From the NCBI GenBank assembly GCA_943372195.1, contig CALRXS010000006.1:62001-126000 (forward strand): DNA of 64,000 nucleotides, given 5' to 3'. The translations under genes and the position numbers were made by a program. Shown piece by piece: positions 17,622 to 26,727 of the stretch (position 1 is its first letter; each line of letters starts with the position of its first letter). The DNA comes from JAEYZM01 sp943372195. Lineage in GTDB: Bacteria > Bacteroidota > Bacteroidia > Sphingobacteriales > Sphingobacteriaceae. A model generated the notes under the pieces. It searched no databases. It saw only the letters and a list, made by a program, of their open reading frames with translations, and was not told the origin of the DNA.

Positions 17622-18522
17622 TAGTATTTTGTGCCTTAAACACCCCAAAAACATAGTTTTTATTAAACAACACCACCGATACCAAAAGTATACCATAAGC
17701 TAACACCTTCTGCAAGTTGATTGCTTCGTCGAAGTATACAAACGCTACTATAAAGGCTACAATCGGATTCAAATAAATCAATACCCCCATAGTCGATGAT
17801 GGTAAACCCTTCAATGCGTACAAACTCAAAAACAATGGTATGATTGTAAAGACTAATGATATGATTACTATCTGTGTCCAGAAATGAAAATCATTCGGCA
17901 CTACCAAATTATCTGAGAACGTAAATGGTACAATTAACAAACAAGAAATAATTAATTGTATCAACAACACATTTAATTTATCTACTCCTTCAATTCTTTT
18001 TTGAATAATTAAATAGCCAGCATATAATGCTGCGATGATGTCTGAATAAATTACTTCAGTGATGAACCCCATACCCAACATCACTATACTTACTAAACAC
18101 AATGCAATCGATAACCATTTGATTTTACTCAACTCTTCTTTTAAAAAGATGAATGCAAATACAGCGGTAACGATCGGACATACCATGTACGCAAAGGCTC
18201 CGGCTTGTACACTCACATGATTGATCACATAGATAAATGCAAACCAATTCAATGTGACTAACACACTTGAATAAAAAATTCTAAGTAATAACTGACGTCG
18301 ATTATTTTTATTTAATGACTGAATAAAATTCAAATCTTTTTTGAAAGTCGCTTTTCTAAAAAGTACTACGATTGCGGATGTGAGCAATAAAGCAGTGAAT
18401 ACTCTAAAGATTAAAATATTTAATGAAGGGTACTCTTTTATAGATCGAAGTGATAATGAGAAGAAGCCCCATATGACTGATGATAAAGCTCCTGCTAAAA
18501 AATATTTTGCTCTAGAATTCAA
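17602..18522 (-). CDS. EamA-family (DMT) transporter
   Basis: A protein of 306 residues with about ten membrane helices in two five-helix repeats, as in drug/metabolite exporters (RarD/RhaT-like start KYFLAGALSSVIWGFFSLSLRSI). Conserved points include NWFAFIYVINHVSVQAGAFAYMVCP, FLKEELS in the first repeat, and IYLNPIVAFIVAFVYFDEAI in the second. The substrate is unknown. The start codon appears to be TTG at 18522, one base after the ridA stop, because an in-frame stop lies just upstream and there is no early ATG. The C-terminal residues TGGTT are encoded by one half of the palindrome at 17586-17621. Confidence 0.85.
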   Translation of the reverse strand: MNSRAKYFLAGALSSVIWGFFSLSLRSIKEYPSLNILIFRVFTALLLTSAIVVLFRKATFKKDLNFIQSLNKNNRRQLLLRIFYSSVLVTLNWFAFIYVINHVSVQAGAFAYMVCPIVTAVFAFIFLKEELSKIKWLSIALCLVSIVMLGMGFITEVIYSDIIAALYAGYLIIQKRIEGVDKLNVLLIQLIISCLLIVPFTFSDNLVVPNDFHFWTQIVIISLVFTIIPLFLSLYALKGLPSSTMGVLIYLNPIVAFIVAFVYFDEAINLQKVLAYGILLVSVVLFNKNYVFGVFKAQNTNTGGTT

Positions 18523-18523
18523 C

Positions 18524-18904
18524 TTACGCTTTTACTGCAATCATTGAAATCTCAACGTTCACATTCTTTGGTAATCCTAATACTGCAACCGTTTCACGAG
18601 CTGGGTAATCACCAGAAAAATAAGTATGATACACCTCATTCACAATAGCAAAATGTGCCATGTCTGATAAGAAAATACTTGTCTTCACAACATTTGAAAA
18701 ATCCATTTCCGCCTCACGTAAAATCGTCTTCAAATTTTCCATCACCTGATGTGTCTCTACTTCTATATCACCAACCAATAAATGATCATTCTCCGGATTA
18801 ATAGCTATTTGTCCGGAAATATATAATGTATTATTCGCAAACACCGCTTGACTGTAAGGGCCTATTGGCCCTGGTGCTCTTTTTGTGTTTATAATTTGCT
18901 TCAT
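18524..18904 (-). CDS. RidA family enamine/imine deaminase
   Basis: A protein of 126 residues of the YjgF/YER057c/UK114 family. Diagnostic phrases are APGPIGPYSQAV, LYISGQIAINPE, ENLKTILREAEMDFSNVVKTSIFLSDMAHFAIVNEVY, and YPARETVAVLGLPKNVNVEISMIAVKA, with the substrate-binding Arg in PARET and Glu in EISMIAV. It should hydrolyse reactive enamines from PLP enzymes in the cytoplasm as a trimer. The ATG at 18904 is chosen, since a longer frame would start inside the heptad repeats. It is followed directly by the EamA gene. Confidence 0.95.
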   Translation of the reverse strand: MKQIINTKRAPGPIGPYSQAVFANNTLYISGQIAINPENDHLLVGDIEVETHQVMENLKTILREAEMDFSNVVKTSIFLSDMAHFAIVNEVYHTYFSGDYPARETVAVLGLPKNVNVEISMIAVKA

Positions 18905-18911
18905 AAATTTT

Positions 18912-18992
18912 GTATTAAGTATTATGTACAAAGTACAAAGAAAAAAAATACTATGCTGTAAATCTTAATACTTTGTACTTAATACATTGTAC
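18912..18992. repeat. Inverted pair of 4-heptad blocks (GTATTAA/GTACAAA type)
   Basis: Left block 18912-18939 has four 7-nt units of types GTATTAA and GTACAAA. Right block 18965-18992 has four units in the opposite orientation (TTAATAC, TTTGTAC). The spacer is 25 nt. The right block ends on the stop codon of the small gene at 18992-19144, and the left block ends 7 nt upstream of ridA. The same families occur at 37756-37839. Confidence 0.85.
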
Positions 18993-19144
18993 TATTCAGA
19001 GAATCTCCTAATCAAATAAATTATCACCCCTACCAAAAACACAATAATAGAAATCTTATTGATCGTGTGCATGGCCTTTAAATTAAAGCTACTCGGGCGA
19101 TTCGGATCTTTTTTTCTAAAGAAATAAGTTAAAACCTCTTTCAT
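18992..19144 (-). CDS. DUF6728-like small membrane protein
   Basis: A 50-residue protein read by hand from 19144 to the TAG at 18992-18994. It begins MKEVLTYFFRKKDPNRPSS, then has NLKAMHTINKISI and one hydrophobic helix (about residues 29-45, ISIIVFLVGVIIYLI) before RRFSE. The pattern of a short basic N-terminus, a DPNRP phrase and a single helix resembles the Bacteroidota DUF6728 family, recognised from memory. The gene lies between purD (10 nt upstream) and ridA in the same direction, so it is probably part of that transcript. Its function is unknown, and its stop codon is inside a heptad block. Confidence 0.75.
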   Translation of the reverse strand: MKEVLTYFFRKKDPNRPSSFNLKAMHTINKISIIVFLVGVIIYLIRRFSE

Positions 19145-19154
19145 AATTTTATAT

Positions 19155-20435
19155 TTAATAGTTCATTAAATCTTTACCTATATCTCTTCTAAAATATTTC
19201 CCTTCGTACTGTATTTGCTCTGCATATTTATTCGAACGATTCAATGCTTCTTCATTGCTCGAATCTAAACTCGTCACTGCAATTACTCTTCCACCACTCG
19301 TAACAACCTTACCATCTTTCATACTCGTACCTGCATGAAACACATGGCTGTTATGAATGTTTTCTAATGCAGTAATTTCCTTTCCTTTTTCATAATCTCC
19401 AGGGTATCCGCCTGAAACTAACATCACCGTTGCTGCATGACGTGGATCAATCTGAATTCTCTTGTCTGACAATCTCGCATCTGCCACGGCCATGAATAAA
19501 TCTACCAAATCATTTTGAATTCGCACCAACACACTCTCCGTTTCTGGGTCGCCCATTCGCACATTATACTCAATCACATATGGCTCTCCTCCAACATTCA
19601 TCAATCCGATGAAAATAAATCCTCTGTAATCTATTTCTTCGGATGCCAATCCTTCTACTGTCGGTATCACAATTCGCTCCTCCACCTTCTTCATGAACTC
19701 CTCATTTGCAAAAGGCACCGGTGATATCGAACCCATTCCCCCTGTATTCAATCCGCTGTCTCCCTCACCAATTCTCTTATAATCTTTAGCCTCTGGCAAT
19801 ATCAAGTAATGATAATTATCTGACAAGACAAACACCGATAATTCTATACCCGATAAAAATTCTTCTACTACAACTTTCTGACTCGCTTCACCAAACTTAG
19901 CCTCTGCTAACATCAATCGTAATTCTTCTTTCGCCTCGTCTCTATCATCGCAAATCAACACTCCCTTACCCGCCGCTAATCCGTCGGCCTTCAATACAAT
20001 CGGTAATGTATGCTGATCTAAATACGCTAATCCTTTTTCTAATTCTTCTTTTGTAAATGTTTCATACGCAGCAGTTGGTATGTTATGTCGCTGCATAAAT
20101 CTCTTGCTGTAATCTTTGCTGCCTTCTAATTGGGCACCTTCTTTACTCGGACCAATAACCGGTATATGCATGATCTCTTCATCATCTGCAAAGAAATCTA
20201 CAATACCTTTCACCAATGGATCTTCAGGTCCGACTACCACCAAACTAATATCATTCTCCACACAGAAATTCTTGATCGCATCAAAATCTGTAGCACTCAT
20301 GTTTACGTTAATTCCGTATTCGGATGTTCCCGCATTTCCAGGTGCGACATACAATTGTGTACAATCTTTACTTTGAGATATTTTCCAAGCAAATGCCGAT
20401 TCTCTGCCCCCTGAGCCTAATAGTAAAATGTTCAT
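19155..20435 (-). CDS. purD: Phosphoribosylamine-glycine ligase
   Basis: A protein of 426 residues that joins glycine to 5-phosphoribosylamine using ATP in purine synthesis. It has the N-terminal domain MNILLLGSGGRESAFAWKI, the PGNAGTSE loop, GPEDPLVKGI, and the ATP-grasp core with LKADGLAAGKGVLI, VVVEEFLSGIELSVFVLSD, GLNTGGMGSISP and EYNVRMGDPETE. Length and motifs are intact. The ATG at 20435 is preferred over an in-frame codon at 20456, which overlaps the promoter element at 20454-20461. The ATG is 14 nt beyond the expected transcript start. Confidence 0.97.
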   Translation of the reverse strand: MNILLLGSGGRESAFAWKISQSKDCTQLYVAPGNAGTSEYGINVNMSATDFDAIKNFCVENDISLVVVGPEDPLVKGIVDFFADDEEIMHIPVIGPSKEGAQLEGSKDYSKRFMQRHNIPTAAYETFTKEELEKGLAYLDQHTLPIVLKADGLAAGKGVLICDDRDEAKEELRLMLAEAKFGEASQKVVVEEFLSGIELSVFVLSDNYHYLILPEAKDYKRIGEGDSGLNTGGMGSISPVPFANEEFMKKVEERIVIPTVEGLASEEIDYRGFIFIGLMNVGGEPYVIEYNVRMGDPETESVLVRIQNDLVDLFMAVADARLSDKRIQIDPRHAATVMLVSGGYPGDYEKGKEITALENIHNSHVFHAGTSMKDGKVVTSGGRVIAVTSLDSSNEEALNRSNKYAEQIQYEGKYFRRDIGKDLMNY

Positions 20436-20453
20436 TATTGAATTGAATTTGAG

Positions 20454-20461
20454 CAAAAGTA
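20454..20461 (-). promoter_or_regulatory. -7 promoter element (TACTTTTG on minus strand)
   Basis: TAnnTTTG match on the minus strand, 18 nt before the purD ATG. It is next to the heptad arrays of this divergent intergenic region. Confidence 0.6.
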
Positions 20462-20473
20462 ATAAATAAAAAC

Positions 20474-20569
20474 GTATTGAGTACTGCGTATTGAGTACTG
20501 CGAAATCGTTCTTAACCCTTAATTCTTAACTCTTAATTAGCATTCTGAATCTTTAATTCTGAATCTAAA
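20474..20569. repeat. Three adjacent 4-heptad blocks of different families
   Basis: Block 1 at 20474-20501 alternates GTATTGA and GTACTGC. Block 2 at 20512-20539 has units of TTAACCC/TTAATTC/TTAACTC type. Block 3 at 20542-20569 alternates ATTCTGA with ATCTTTA and ATCTAAA. Each block is exactly 28 nt. They fill the space between the divergent promoters of purD and secA. Confidence 0.85.
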
Positions 20570-20572
20570 CAT

Positions 20573-20580
20573 TATATTTG
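20573..20580 (+). promoter_or_regulatory. -7 promoter element TATATTTG
   Basis: TAnnTTTG match 75 nt before the secA ATG and only 3 nt after the last heptad block. It leaves secA a longer leader than most genes in this window. Confidence 0.6.
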
Positions 20581-20655
20581 TGCTTATGCCATTCTGTCAA
20601 ATACGCCTATTGGCAAGACTTTTGGTAAATGATTTAGAATTATAATTAAAAATAC

Positions 20656-23600
20656 ATGTCAAATTTCATTACTTCTTTTGTATCCAAGTTATTCGGGAAC
20701 AAATCAGATAGAGATATAAAGGAAATTACTCCGGTTGTTGAGAAGATTAAAGCTGAATATGAGAAATTGCAGTCAATTAGTCATGATGAGCTGAGAGCTA
20801 AAACCCTCGATTTCAAAAAAAGAATCAAAGAGCACACATCCGAAGTAGCCTCTGAAATAAAAAGCATTAAAGATAGAGTTGAAAGCGACCTTAGCATCGA
20901 CATGACTGAGAAGGTTGATTTATATACGCAAATCGATAAGTTAGAGAAAAGAGAAAACGAATTAATTGAAGAAGCTCTTCTTGAAATTCTTCCGGAAGCT
21001 TTCGCTGTTGTAAAAGAAACTGCAAAGAGATTTTCTGAAAACGAATTCATAGAAGTTACTGCAACTGATGCTGACAAAGAATTAGCTGCATACAAACAAA
21101 ATGTTGTGATCAAAGGCGATAAAGCTTTGCATCATCGTACATGGATTGCCGCAGGTAATGAAATGACTTGGGGCATGGTGCACTATGATGTACAGCTTAT
21201 CGGTGGTTATGTACTTCACTCTGGTAAAATTTCTGAGATGGGTACTGGTGAAGGTAAAACTTTAGTAGCTACTCTACCTGCATACCTTAACGCTCTTGCT
21301 GGTAAAGGAGTTCACATCGTTACAGTGAATGATTACTTAGCACGTCGTGATAGTGAATGGATGGGTCCATTGTATGAATTCCATGGCTTAACTGTTGACT
21401 GTATTGATAAACATCAACCGAATTCTCAAGCAAGAAGAAATGCTTATCAAGCTGATATAACATTTGGTACGAACAATGAATTTGGTTTCGACTACCTAAG
21501 AGATAACATGGCGCATAGTCCAGAAGACTTAGTGCAACGTAAACTTCATTTCGCAATGGTCGATGAGGTTGACTCTGTATTGATTGATGATGCGAGAACA
21601 CCATTGATTATATCAGGACCTATACCTCGTGGTGATCAACATGAGTTTTATGATTTGAAACCACGCATCGAACGCTTGGTGAATGCTCAGAAAAATTATT
21701 TGAACACTGCATTGTTAGATGCAAAGAAATTAATTGCTGACAATAAAGTTGATGATGGCGGATTAGCATTGTTGCGTGCTTTCAGAGGCTTACCGAAAAA
21801 TAAAGCATTAATAAAATTCTTAAGTGAAACTGGTAATCGTCAAATTTTAACGAAGACTGAAAACTTCTACATGCAAGATCAACAAAGAGAAATGCATAAA
21901 GTAGATGCTGAACTTTATTTTGTTATCGACGAAAAAAATAATTCAATAGAGCTTACTGAAAAAGGTATCGAATTAATTACCTCATCAGGTGAAGATGCTA
22001 ATTTCTTTATACTCCCGGATGTGGGCTCTGAAATAGCTGAAATCGAAAAGGCAACATTGAGCGACGCAGAAAAGATTCAACGTAAAGATGAATTGATGCG
22101 CGACTTCTCAATTAAGTCTGAACGTATTCACTCAGTGAATCAATTATTAAAAGCATATACACTTTTCGAAAAAGATGTTGAGTACATCATCGATGGTGGC
22201 AAAATAAAAATTGTCGACGAACAAACTGGTCGTATCATGGAAGGTCGTCGTTACTCTGACGGCTTACACCAAGCAATTGAAGCAAAAGAAAATGTGAAGG
22301 TTGAAGATGCTACGCAAACGTATGCAACTGTTACACTTCAAAATTATTTCAGAATGTATCACAAGCTTTGTGGTATGACGGGTACAGCTACTACTGAAGC
22401 TGGCGAGTTCTGGGAAATTTACAAATTAGATGTTGTTGAAATTCCGACAAACAGACCTGTTTCACGTAAAGACAATGAAGATAAAGTTTATAAAACAAAG
22501 CGTGAAAAATACAATGCTGTTGTTGAAGAAATTGTAGAGCTAACATCCAACGGAAGACCAGTACTTGTAGGTACTACTTCTGTAGAGATTTCTGAATTGC
22601 TAAGTAGAATGTTAAAACTTCGTGGTATTAAACACCAAGTGTTGAACGCGAAACTTCATCAGAAAGAAGCCGACATCGTTGCCGAAGCTGGTAAGTCGGG
22701 TACTGTAACAATCGCTACGAATATGGCAGGTCGTGGTACCGACATTAAGTTGGGTGAGAATGTGAAAGAGGCAGGCGGACTTGCAATCATTGGTACTGAG
22801 AGACATGATTCACGTCGTGTTGATAGACAGTTAAGAGGTCGTGCAGGTCGTCAAGGTGACCCAGGATCATCGCAATTCTTCGTTTCATTAGAAGATGATT
22901 TAATGAGGATGTTTGGTTCTGGTAGAATTGCATCGTTGATGGATCGCATGGGATTAGAAGAAGGTGAAGTGATTCAACATTCAATGATTACTAAATCTAT
23001 TGAACGTGCTCAGAAAAAAGTAGAAGAAAACAACTTCGGTATACGTAAGCGTTTGTTAGAATATGATGATGTGATGAACTCACAACGTTCTGTGATTTAT
23101 AACAAGCGTCACAATGCATTATTCGGTGAGCGTTTAGATGTTGATGTCGACAATATGTTAATCGATATCTGCGAAGAATTAGTAGCGCAATATCAAGATG
23201 AGAAAAATTACGAAGGCTTCAGATTAGAAATGATTCGTTTGTTCTCTGTCGATGTTGAGTTCTCTGAAGATGATTTCTTAAATTCTAAATCAGATAAAAT
23301 TGTTGATCAATTGTATCATCAATTAAATGATTTCTACCAACGTAAATCAGCACGTATGGCTGAGATGACTTTCCCGGTGGTGAAAGATGTTTATGAGAAC
23401 CGCGGACAAACGATTGAAAATATTGTAGTGCCATTTACTGATGGTATCAAACAAATTCAAATTACTACGAATCTTAAAAAAGCATTCGATACACAAGGTA
23501 AAGATTTAGTAAAATCATTTGAACGTTCTGTAGTACTTGCATTAATTGATGATGCTTGGAAAGAACATTTACGTGAGATGGATGAATTAAAACAATCTGT

Positions 23601-23970
23601 TCAAAATGCAGTCTACGAACAAAAAGATCCTTTGTTGATTTACAAATTCGAATCGTTTGAATTATTTAAGCAAATGATTTCTACAGTGAACAAAGATACT
23701 TTGAGTTTTATATTTAAAGGTAGCATTCCGAGTCAAGCATCATCAGATGATGTGAAAGAAGCTCGCAACATGCCTCGTAACGATAGCAAAGTAAAAACTA
23801 GTAGACCAGAGAATTCAATCGCTGACCCTAGTGCAGGTGGTATACCTGAAATGCCTCAACCTAAAGCACAGCCAGTGCGTGTTGAGCAGAAGACAGGCAG
23901 AAACGATCCTTGCCCTTGTGGTAGTGGTAAAAAATATAAGAATTGTCACGGCGCTGCCGAAACAGTATAA
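20656..23970 (+). CDS. secA: Preprotein translocase ATPase SecA
   Basis: A protein of 1104 residues that drives proteins through SecYEG. Walker A is GTGEGKT at residues 196-202, preceded by HSGKISEMG. FGFDYLRDNM, the DEVDSVLIDDARTPLIISGP DEAD region, HQVLNAKLHQKEADIVAEAG, TNMAGRGTDIKLG and RQLRGRAGRQGDPGSSQFF are all intact. The helical scaffold phrase RKRLLEYDDVMNSQR is present. The protein is longer than Proteobacterial SecA because of extra segments, as is usual in Bacteroidota. The C-terminal zinc motif CPCGSGKKYKNCHG (about 1085-1098) should bind SecB or ribosomes. The SPOR gene follows after 3 nt. Confidence 0.98.
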   Translation: MSNFITSFVSKLFGNKSDRDIKEITPVVEKIKAEYEKLQSISHDELRAKTLDFKKRIKEHTSEVASEIKSIKDRVESDLSIDMTEKVDLYTQIDKLEKRENELIEEALLEILPEAFAVVKETAKRFSENEFIEVTATDADKELAAYKQNVVIKGDKALHHRTWIAAGNEMTWGMVHYDVQLIGGYVLHSGKISEMGTGEGKTLVATLPAYLNALAGKGVHIVTVNDYLARRDSEWMGPLYEFHGLTVDCIDKHQPNSQARRNAYQADITFGTNNEFGFDYLRDNMAHSPEDLVQRKLHFAMVDEVDSVLIDDARTPLIISGPIPRGDQHEFYDLKPRIERLVNAQKNYLNTALLDAKKLIADNKVDDGGLALLRAFRGLPKNKALIKFLSETGNRQILTKTENFYMQDQQREMHKVDAELYFVIDEKNNSIELTEKGIELITSSGEDANFFILPDVGSEIAEIEKATLSDAEKIQRKDELMRDFSIKSERIHSVNQLLKAYTLFEKDVEYIIDGGKIKIVDEQTGRIMEGRRYSDGLHQAIEAKENVKVEDATQTYATVTLQNYFRMYHKLCGMTGTATTEAGEFWEIYKLDVVEIPTNRPVSRKDNEDKVYKTKREKYNAVVEEIVELTSNGRPVLVGTTSVEISELLSRMLKLRGIKHQVLNAKLHQKEADIVAEAGKSGTVTIATNMAGRGTDIKLGENVKEAGGLAIIGTERHDSRRVDRQLRGRAGRQGDPGSSQFFVSLEDDLMRMFGSGRIASLMDRMGLEEGEVIQHSMITKSIERAQKKVEENNFGIRKRLLEYDDVMNSQRSVIYNKRHNALFGERLDVDVDNMLIDICEELVAQYQDEKNYEGFRLEMIRLFSVDVEFSEDDFLNSKSDKIVDQLYHQLNDFYQRKSARMAEMTFPVVKDVYENRGQTIENIVVPFTDGIKQIQITTNLKKAFDTQGKDLVKSFERSVVLALIDDAWKEHLREMDELKQSVQNAVYEQKDPLLIYKFESFELFKQMISTVNKDTLSFIFKGSIPSQASSDDVKEARNMPRNDSKVKTSRPENSIADPSAGGIPEMPQPKAQPVRVEQKTGRNDPCPCGSGKKYKNCHGAAETV

Positions 23971-23973
23971 ATT

Positions 23974-24360
23974 ATGAAAACTAGGTTTCTGTTTATTTTA
24001 ATTCTTCTTTCAAAATTCGCATGGTCACAAGATACTGCAAAAGTAAACTGGATCATCGACAATAAAATAGATGTACTTCTACAAAAGAAATTAGAATTAG
24101 ATCAACAGAAACCGAGTATTCAAGGATTCAGAGTGCAACTATATTACGGAGGCAATAGAACCGAAGCCCTCGAACTCAAATCTAAATTTGCACAACTACA
24201 CCCTGATGTTGAATCATACCTCATCTATCAACAACCTTACTTCCGCTTACGTGTAGGCGATTTCAGATCTAGATTAGAAGCATATAAACTCATGAAGAAA
24301 GTTGAAAAAGAATTTCCTTCAGTGTTTATAGTGAATGATGAGATTAATTTTCCGAAGTAA
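23974..24360 (+). CDS. Secreted SPOR-domain protein
   Basis: A protein of 128 residues. Residues 1-19 form a signal peptide (ending FAWSQ). The C-terminal 75 residues read as a SPOR domain: GFRVQLYYGGNRTEALELKSKFAQLHPDVESYLIYQQPYFRLRVGDFRSRLEAYKLMKKV, with the typical pattern of two beta-alpha units. SPOR domains bind peptidoglycan denuded of stem peptides, often at division sites. It probably shares the secA transcript (3-nt gap). The stop codon abuts the stop of the convergent tex gene. Confidence 0.85.
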   Translation: MKTRFLFILILLSKFAWSQDTAKVNWIIDNKIDVLLQKKLELDQQKPSIQGFRVQLYYGGNRTEALELKSKFAQLHPDVESYLIYQQPYFRLRVGDFRSRLEAYKLMKKVEKEFPSVFIVNDEINFPK

Positions 24361-26595
24361 CTATTTCCCAAACTTCGAAGCCAACATCGCTAATTTTTCT
24401 TTCATACTTTGCTCATCTGATTTCTGCGGTTGACCTTCTTTTTTCTGTTGTGATTTTGGTTTAGGTGCTGACTCAGTTTTCATCGATAATGAAATTCTCT
24501 TGCGCGCAACATCCACCTCTAATACAGAAACTTTTACCTTCTGCTGTACCTTCAAAACTTTCGCTGGGTCATCAATAAATGTATTAGAAATATGAGATAC
24601 ATGCACTAAGCCATCTTGGTGAACCCCAATGTCTACAAAGGCTCCGAACTTTGTTAAGTTGGTAACGATGCCTGTTAATTGCATACCTATTCTTAAATCT
24701 TCGATGCTATTTACTCCATCAGTAAATTGAATGATTTCAAATTGCTCACGCGGATCACGCCCTGGTTTTGATAATTCACTCATGATATCTTTTAATGTCG
24801 GCAAGCCTACTTCATCAGATACATATTTATTCAAATCTAATTTTTTTCGCAAATCATCACTGCTCATTAAATCTGTTAAGGAACATTTTAAATCTTTCGC
24901 CATTTGCTCTACCAATGAATATCTCTCAGGGTGTACAGCACTTGCATCTAAAGGATTTGCTGCTCCTCGTATACGTAAGAATCCTGCTGCTTGTTCAAAT
25001 GCTTTATCACCTAATCGTGCTACTTTCTTTAATTCTGATCGTGACTTAAATGCTCCATTTGTATTTCTGAATTCGATGATGTTTTGTGCTAAAACCGGAC
25101 CTAAACCCGATACGTATGATAATAATTGTTTCGATGCTGTATTCAATTCAACACCTACTGCATTCACCGAACTACTCACTACATCATCTAAAGATTTTTG
25201 TAATTTATTTTGATCAACGTCGTGTTGATATTGCCCGACTCCGATTGACTTCGGATCGATTTTTACTAATTCAGCTAATGGATCCATCAACCTTCTACCA
25301 ATTGATACAGCACCTCTAACAGTGATATCATAGTCAGGGAATTCTTCTCTAGCAACATCCGAAGCAGAATAAATAGATGCACCACTTTCGTTCACCATTA
25401 CCACTAATACATTCGGCAAATTCATCGCACGTATTATCGCTTCTGTTTCTCTACCCGCCGTACCATTACCAATCGCAATCGATTCAATATTATATTTATC
25501 AACTAATTGTTTGATGATCGCTTGAGCCTCTAATAATTTCTTCTGCGGTTCATGCGGATAAATAGTTGTGTTCTCTAATAATTTTCCTTGCTCATCTAAG
25601 CAAACCACTTTACAACCTGTTCTAAATCCTGGGTCAATCGCCAATGTACGTTTTTGTCCGAGCGGCGCTGAAAGCAACAACTGTCTTGCATTCTCAGCAA
25701 AAACCTTGATCGCTTCTTCATCAGCTTTCGCTTTCGTAAATACTCTTGTTTCTGTTTCGATGGATGCTGCAAGCAATCTTTTGTATCCATCTTTTATTGC
25801 TAATGCAACTTCATCAGCGCATGCATTTTTAGATTTCAGGAACATGCGATTTAATATTTCTATTGTCTCTTCTTCATCAGGTGAAATTTCTAATGATAAG
25901 AACAATTCTTTTTCACCTCTTCGCAATGCTAATATTCTATGTGATGGTGCATCTTTAACAGACTCAGACCATTCATAATAATCTTTATACTTAATACCTT
26001 CTTCTTCTTTTCCCTTAATAACTTTAGATCTAAACAAACCCTTCGTTAAAAATATCTCTCGCACTTTTGCACGTGCTTCTGCATCTTCAGAAATTTTCTC
26101 AGCAATAATATCTCTTGCACCTTGTAATGCTTCTTCAATAGTATTCACACCTTTCTCAGCGTCAATAAATTTTTCTGCTAATTCGATCGGACTCTTATTT
26201 TCTTGTTCGAAGATATCTAAGGCTAAAGGTTCTAAGCCTTTCTCTTTTGCAACACTAGCTTTTGTTTTACGCTTAGGTCTGTATGGTAAATACAAATCTT
26301 CTAAAACAGTTAATGAATCAGCAGCATTGATTTTTTCTTTCAACTCATCACTGAGTTTACCCATCTCTTCTAATGATTTTAATATCGCTTCTCTTCTCTT
26401 ATCTAATTCTCTAAGCTGTGTAATTCTATCACGAATAGTTGCAACTTGTACTTCATCTAAAGTACCCGTTACTTCTTTACGGTATCTTGAAATAAATGGA
26501 ATGGTCGCACCCTCATCTAACAATCCAACGGTTGCTTCTACCTGCTGCTCACGAACTCCTAGTTCTGAAGCAATGATTTTATTATAACTTAACAT
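24361..26595 (-). CDS. tex: Tex family RNA-binding protein
   Basis: A protein of 744 residues. The N-terminal Tex domain includes GATIPFISRYRKEVTGTLDEVQV and LEDLYLPYRPKRKTKASVAKEKGLEPLA. A YqgF-like RNase H fold begins TLAIDPGFRTGCKVVCLDEQG, with IAIGNGTAGRETE and GAVSIGRRLMDPLAELVKIDPKSIGVGQYQHDV. Helix-hairpin-helix repeats follow (YVSGLGPVLAQNIIEFRNTNGAF), and an S1 RNA-binding domain (LTGIVTNLTKFGAFVDIGVHQDGLVHVS) comes before a basic tail. Tex is known to associate with transcribing polymerase and ribosomes. An 11-bp hairpin lies in its leader. It abuts the SPOR gene stop. Confidence 0.96.
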   Translation of the reverse strand: MLSYNKIIASELGVREQQVEATVGLLDEGATIPFISRYRKEVTGTLDEVQVATIRDRITQLRELDKRREAILKSLEEMGKLSDELKEKINAADSLTVLEDLYLPYRPKRKTKASVAKEKGLEPLALDIFEQENKSPIELAEKFIDAEKGVNTIEEALQGARDIIAEKISEDAEARAKVREIFLTKGLFRSKVIKGKEEEGIKYKDYYEWSESVKDAPSHRILALRRGEKELFLSLEISPDEEETIEILNRMFLKSKNACADEVALAIKDGYKRLLAASIETETRVFTKAKADEEAIKVFAENARQLLLSAPLGQKRTLAIDPGFRTGCKVVCLDEQGKLLENTTIYPHEPQKKLLEAQAIIKQLVDKYNIESIAIGNGTAGRETEAIIRAMNLPNVLVVMVNESGASIYSASDVAREEFPDYDITVRGAVSIGRRLMDPLAELVKIDPKSIGVGQYQHDVDQNKLQKSLDDVVSSSVNAVGVELNTASKQLLSYVSGLGPVLAQNIIEFRNTNGAFKSRSELKKVARLGDKAFEQAAGFLRIRGAANPLDASAVHPERYSLVEQMAKDLKCSLTDLMSSDDLRKKLDLNKYVSDEVGLPTLKDIMSELSKPGRDPREQFEIIQFTDGVNSIEDLRIGMQLTGIVTNLTKFGAFVDIGVHQDGLVHVSHISNTFIDDPAKVLKVQQKVKVSVLEVDVARKRISLSMKTESAPKPKSQQKKEGQPQKSDEQSMKEKLAMLASKFGK

Positions 26596-26596
26596 C

Positions 26597-26633
26597 TCTA
26601 TAAATAAATACTAAAATGATGATTATTTATAGA
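26597..26633 (-). promoter_or_regulatory. 11-bp hairpin directly upstream of tex
   Basis: TCTATAAATAA (26597-26607) pairs with TTATTTATAGA (26623-26633), 15-nt loop. The stem begins one base upstream of the tex ATG (26595), so in the mRNA it would sit at the ribosome landing site. It is AT-rich and therefore weak. Confidence 0.5.
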
Positions 26634-26689
26634 TAAGCACAAGCATTTTTTTCAACAAAATATCGGCCTTTACTATCAACTACTTGAAT

Positions 26690-26721
26690 AAAAAAGGAGC
26701 TGCATCTTATTGCAACTCCTT
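26690..26721 (-). terminator. Rho-independent terminator after pdhB
   Basis: Stem AAGGAG/CTCCTT with an inner TGCA/TGCA stem, and a run of T on the minus-strand 3' side. It ends transcription of pdhB before tex. Confidence 0.75.
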
Positions 26722-26727
26722 CCTTTT

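Noticed and set aside
20781..21113. Minus-strand frame of 110 codons opposite the secA 5' region
   Set aside because: Opposite the conserved SecA N-terminus, with no promoter element or known motif.
24731..25978. Long open frames on the plus strand opposite tex (24731-25213, 25568-25978)
   Set aside because: They are shadows of the tex gene on the other strand; the tex domains are intact and the shadow proteins show no family pattern.
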